64,000 bases of DNA from Phycisphaeraceae bacterium (GTDB lineage Bacteria; Planctomycetota; Phycisphaerae; Phycisphaerales; UBA1924), in NCBI GenBank assembly GCA_020639135.1, contig JACKHE010000002.1, positions 496,001 through 560,000 on the forward strand. Direction: 5' to 3'. Within the stretch, counting starts at the first letter, position 1. The number at the start of each line of letters is the position of its first letter. Positions 63,012 to 64,000 of the stretch are shown here, piece by piece. Both the position numbers and the translations under genes were made by a program. The notes below the pieces were generated by a model, which was not told the origin of the DNA, made no database searches, and was given only the letters and a program-made list of their open reading frames with translations.

Positions 63012-64000
63012 TTACAGCCTACCGGCAGCGCCCGCCGATGACACGCGCAGAGGCCGGAAGATCTCGACGATCAGCGTGTCGTCGAGCGCCGGCCCGTGGC
63101 GGTGGGAATCGATCGCCCGGAGGATCGCCGAGGACCAGCCCCCCTCGGCGTCCGTGTCGGGGCGCGAGGCGAGGACGATCGAGCGGAGCCCGTTGACGCC
63201 GAGCATCCGGCCCTTGTCGTTCATGGCCTCGATGGCGCCGTCGGTGTACGCGATGATCGTGTCGCCGACGCCCATTCGGGACCGCTGCTCGTCGGCGATG
63301 AAGTCGTCCGGGGCGCAGGCGCCGAGCACGAATGTGGTCGAGTCCAACTGCTCCAGCCGGCCGTCAACGGAGCGGAGAAACACCGGCGGGTGCCCGGCGC
63401 TCGCCCACTGGAGGCTGTCGCTGCCCGAGTCGAGGCGCAGGCACACCGCCGTCGCGTACACGCTGTGCGTCGCGAGGGTCAGGTGGATGTACCGGTTGAG
63501 CGCCACGAGCACATCGCCCGGCGCGATGTCGGGCTCCTCGGCGAAGAGCCGCTCCAGCTCGCCGTGCAGGCGGTTGACGGTCAGCGCCGCCGCGATGCCG
63601 TGGCCGGTGACATCGAGGAGCACGACGCTCAGCGGCTCGGCGTCGGGGTCATCGCCCGGGAGCCCCGGGAAACGGAACGCGAAGAGGTAGTCGCCGCCGA
63701 TCTGGCCCATCGGCTGGTACCGGAAATCCATCCGCGCCGCGCCCGTCTTGATCGGCGCCGGGAAGAGCGACTCGTGGATCCGCCGGGCGTCGGTGAGCTC
63801 CTGCTTCATCTGCCCGTACCGGCCGCGGAGCTTGGAGTAGTGGAACTGGTCACGGAAGCGGCTGTGCCGCCACCAGCAGATCGTGGCGCCCGGGGCGCCG
63901 ATGACAACGCCCAGCGCCAACACGAGATACCCCCACCACGCGAGATCCACCAGCACCACGGAGGAACCGACGAAGATCGAGTACAGCACGATGAACGGGT
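63012..64000 (-). CDS. Membrane SpoIIE/PP2C-type phosphatase, copy 2 (N-terminus beyond window)
   Basis: This frame stays open to the right edge. It is collinear with copy 1, which places the cut in the last membrane spans (PFIVLYSIFVGSSVVLVDLAWW), so the GTG at 63989 is not the true start. Visible parts: coiled coil GRYGQMKQELTDARRIHESLFP, then phosphatase motifs QIGGDYLFAF, VVLLDVTGHGIAAALTVNRL, ASAGHPPVFLRS and GDTIIAYTDGAIEAMND. It is a tandem paralogue, 27 bp upstream of copy 1. Membrane spans and phosphatase domain are conserved, so both are likely active. Confidence 0.85.
   Translation of the reverse strand, partial: PFIVLYSIFVGSSVVLVDLAWWGYLVLALGVVIGAPGATICWWRHSRFRDQFHYSKLRGRYGQMKQELTDARRIHESLFPAPIKTGAARMDFRYQPMGQIGGDYLFAFRFPGLPGDDPDAEPLSVVLLDVTGHGIAAALTVNRLHGELERLFAEEPDIAPGDVLVALNRYIHLTLATHSVYATAVCLRLDSGSDSLQWASAGHPPVFLRSVDGRLEQLDSTTFVLGACAPDDFIADEQRSRMGVGDTIIAYTDGAIEAMNDKGRMLGVNGLRSIVLASRPDTDAEGGWSSAILRAIDSHRHGPALDDTLIVEIFRPLRVSSAGAAGRL

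Overview
The window is a GC-rich, gene-dense bacterial chromosome segment with about 50 protein genes, almost no gap above 220 bp, and no rRNA, tRNA, insertion sequence or CRISPR array that I can see. The likely source is a member of the Planctomycetota, class Phycisphaerae. I infer this from the gene content and not from a database search: a secreted protein with a C-terminal dockerin-type repeat pair, tandem DUF1573 proteins, a Minf_1886-family protein, very large pseudopilins beside PilB/PilC/PilT, and an outer-membrane LpxR-like protein.

Layout. 1-3.5 kb: an ECF sigma factor, its coupled putative membrane anti-sigma factor and a secreted protein, divergent from a gene cut by the left edge. 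3.5-11.3 kb: housekeeping genes typA, proS and ffh, with a TPR protein and an LpxR-like barrel. 11.3-18.7 kb: an HTTM-DCC membrane fusion, an AI-2E-type permease, a Minf_1886 protein, a 3-methyladenine glycosylase coupled to an amidohydrolase, an OmpA/Pal-like lipoprotein and a rhodanese. 18.8-36.1 kb: a 17-kb type II secretion/type IV pilus region on the minus strand, in transcription order pilB2, pilT, pilB1, pilC, two GspG-like genes, then GspH-, I-, J- and K-like genes. Reading from the 301-aa GspG-like protein the subunits grow to 399, 483, 643 and 1542 aa, several times the usual family sizes. 36.3-40.6 kb: a standalone CoaB domain and a periplasmic redox-looking cluster (two DUF1573 proteins, rhodanese, MauE/DoxX). 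40.6-52 kb: LOG-family protein, phosphohexomutase, rsmG-dinG, a SnoaL-like lipoprotein, mrdA-rodA, folE2 and an orphan membrane protein. 52.1-59.7 kb: a complete histidine-to-glutamate route (hutH, hutU, hutG, hutI) interrupted by a peroxiredoxin-like gene and a dockerin protein. 59.7-64 kb: methionine aminopeptidase, an asparaginase-family Ntn hydrolase and two tandem membrane SpoIIE-type phosphatases, the second cut by the right edge.

Genes that work together: the minus-strand pilin region should build one inner-membrane pseudopilus machine; no secretin or GspC/L/M gene is in view. mrdA and rodA form an elongasome pair, so this cell probably makes peptidoglycan. The four hut enzymes cover all of histidine degradation to glutamate.

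The most interesting signals are the oversized pseudopilin set, a recurrent TANNNT hexamer placed 7-9 nt before start codons (suggesting leaderless transcripts), and two adjacent DUF1573 genes that share a near-identical core between diverged flanks while one has lost its Cys-Gly-Cys motif.
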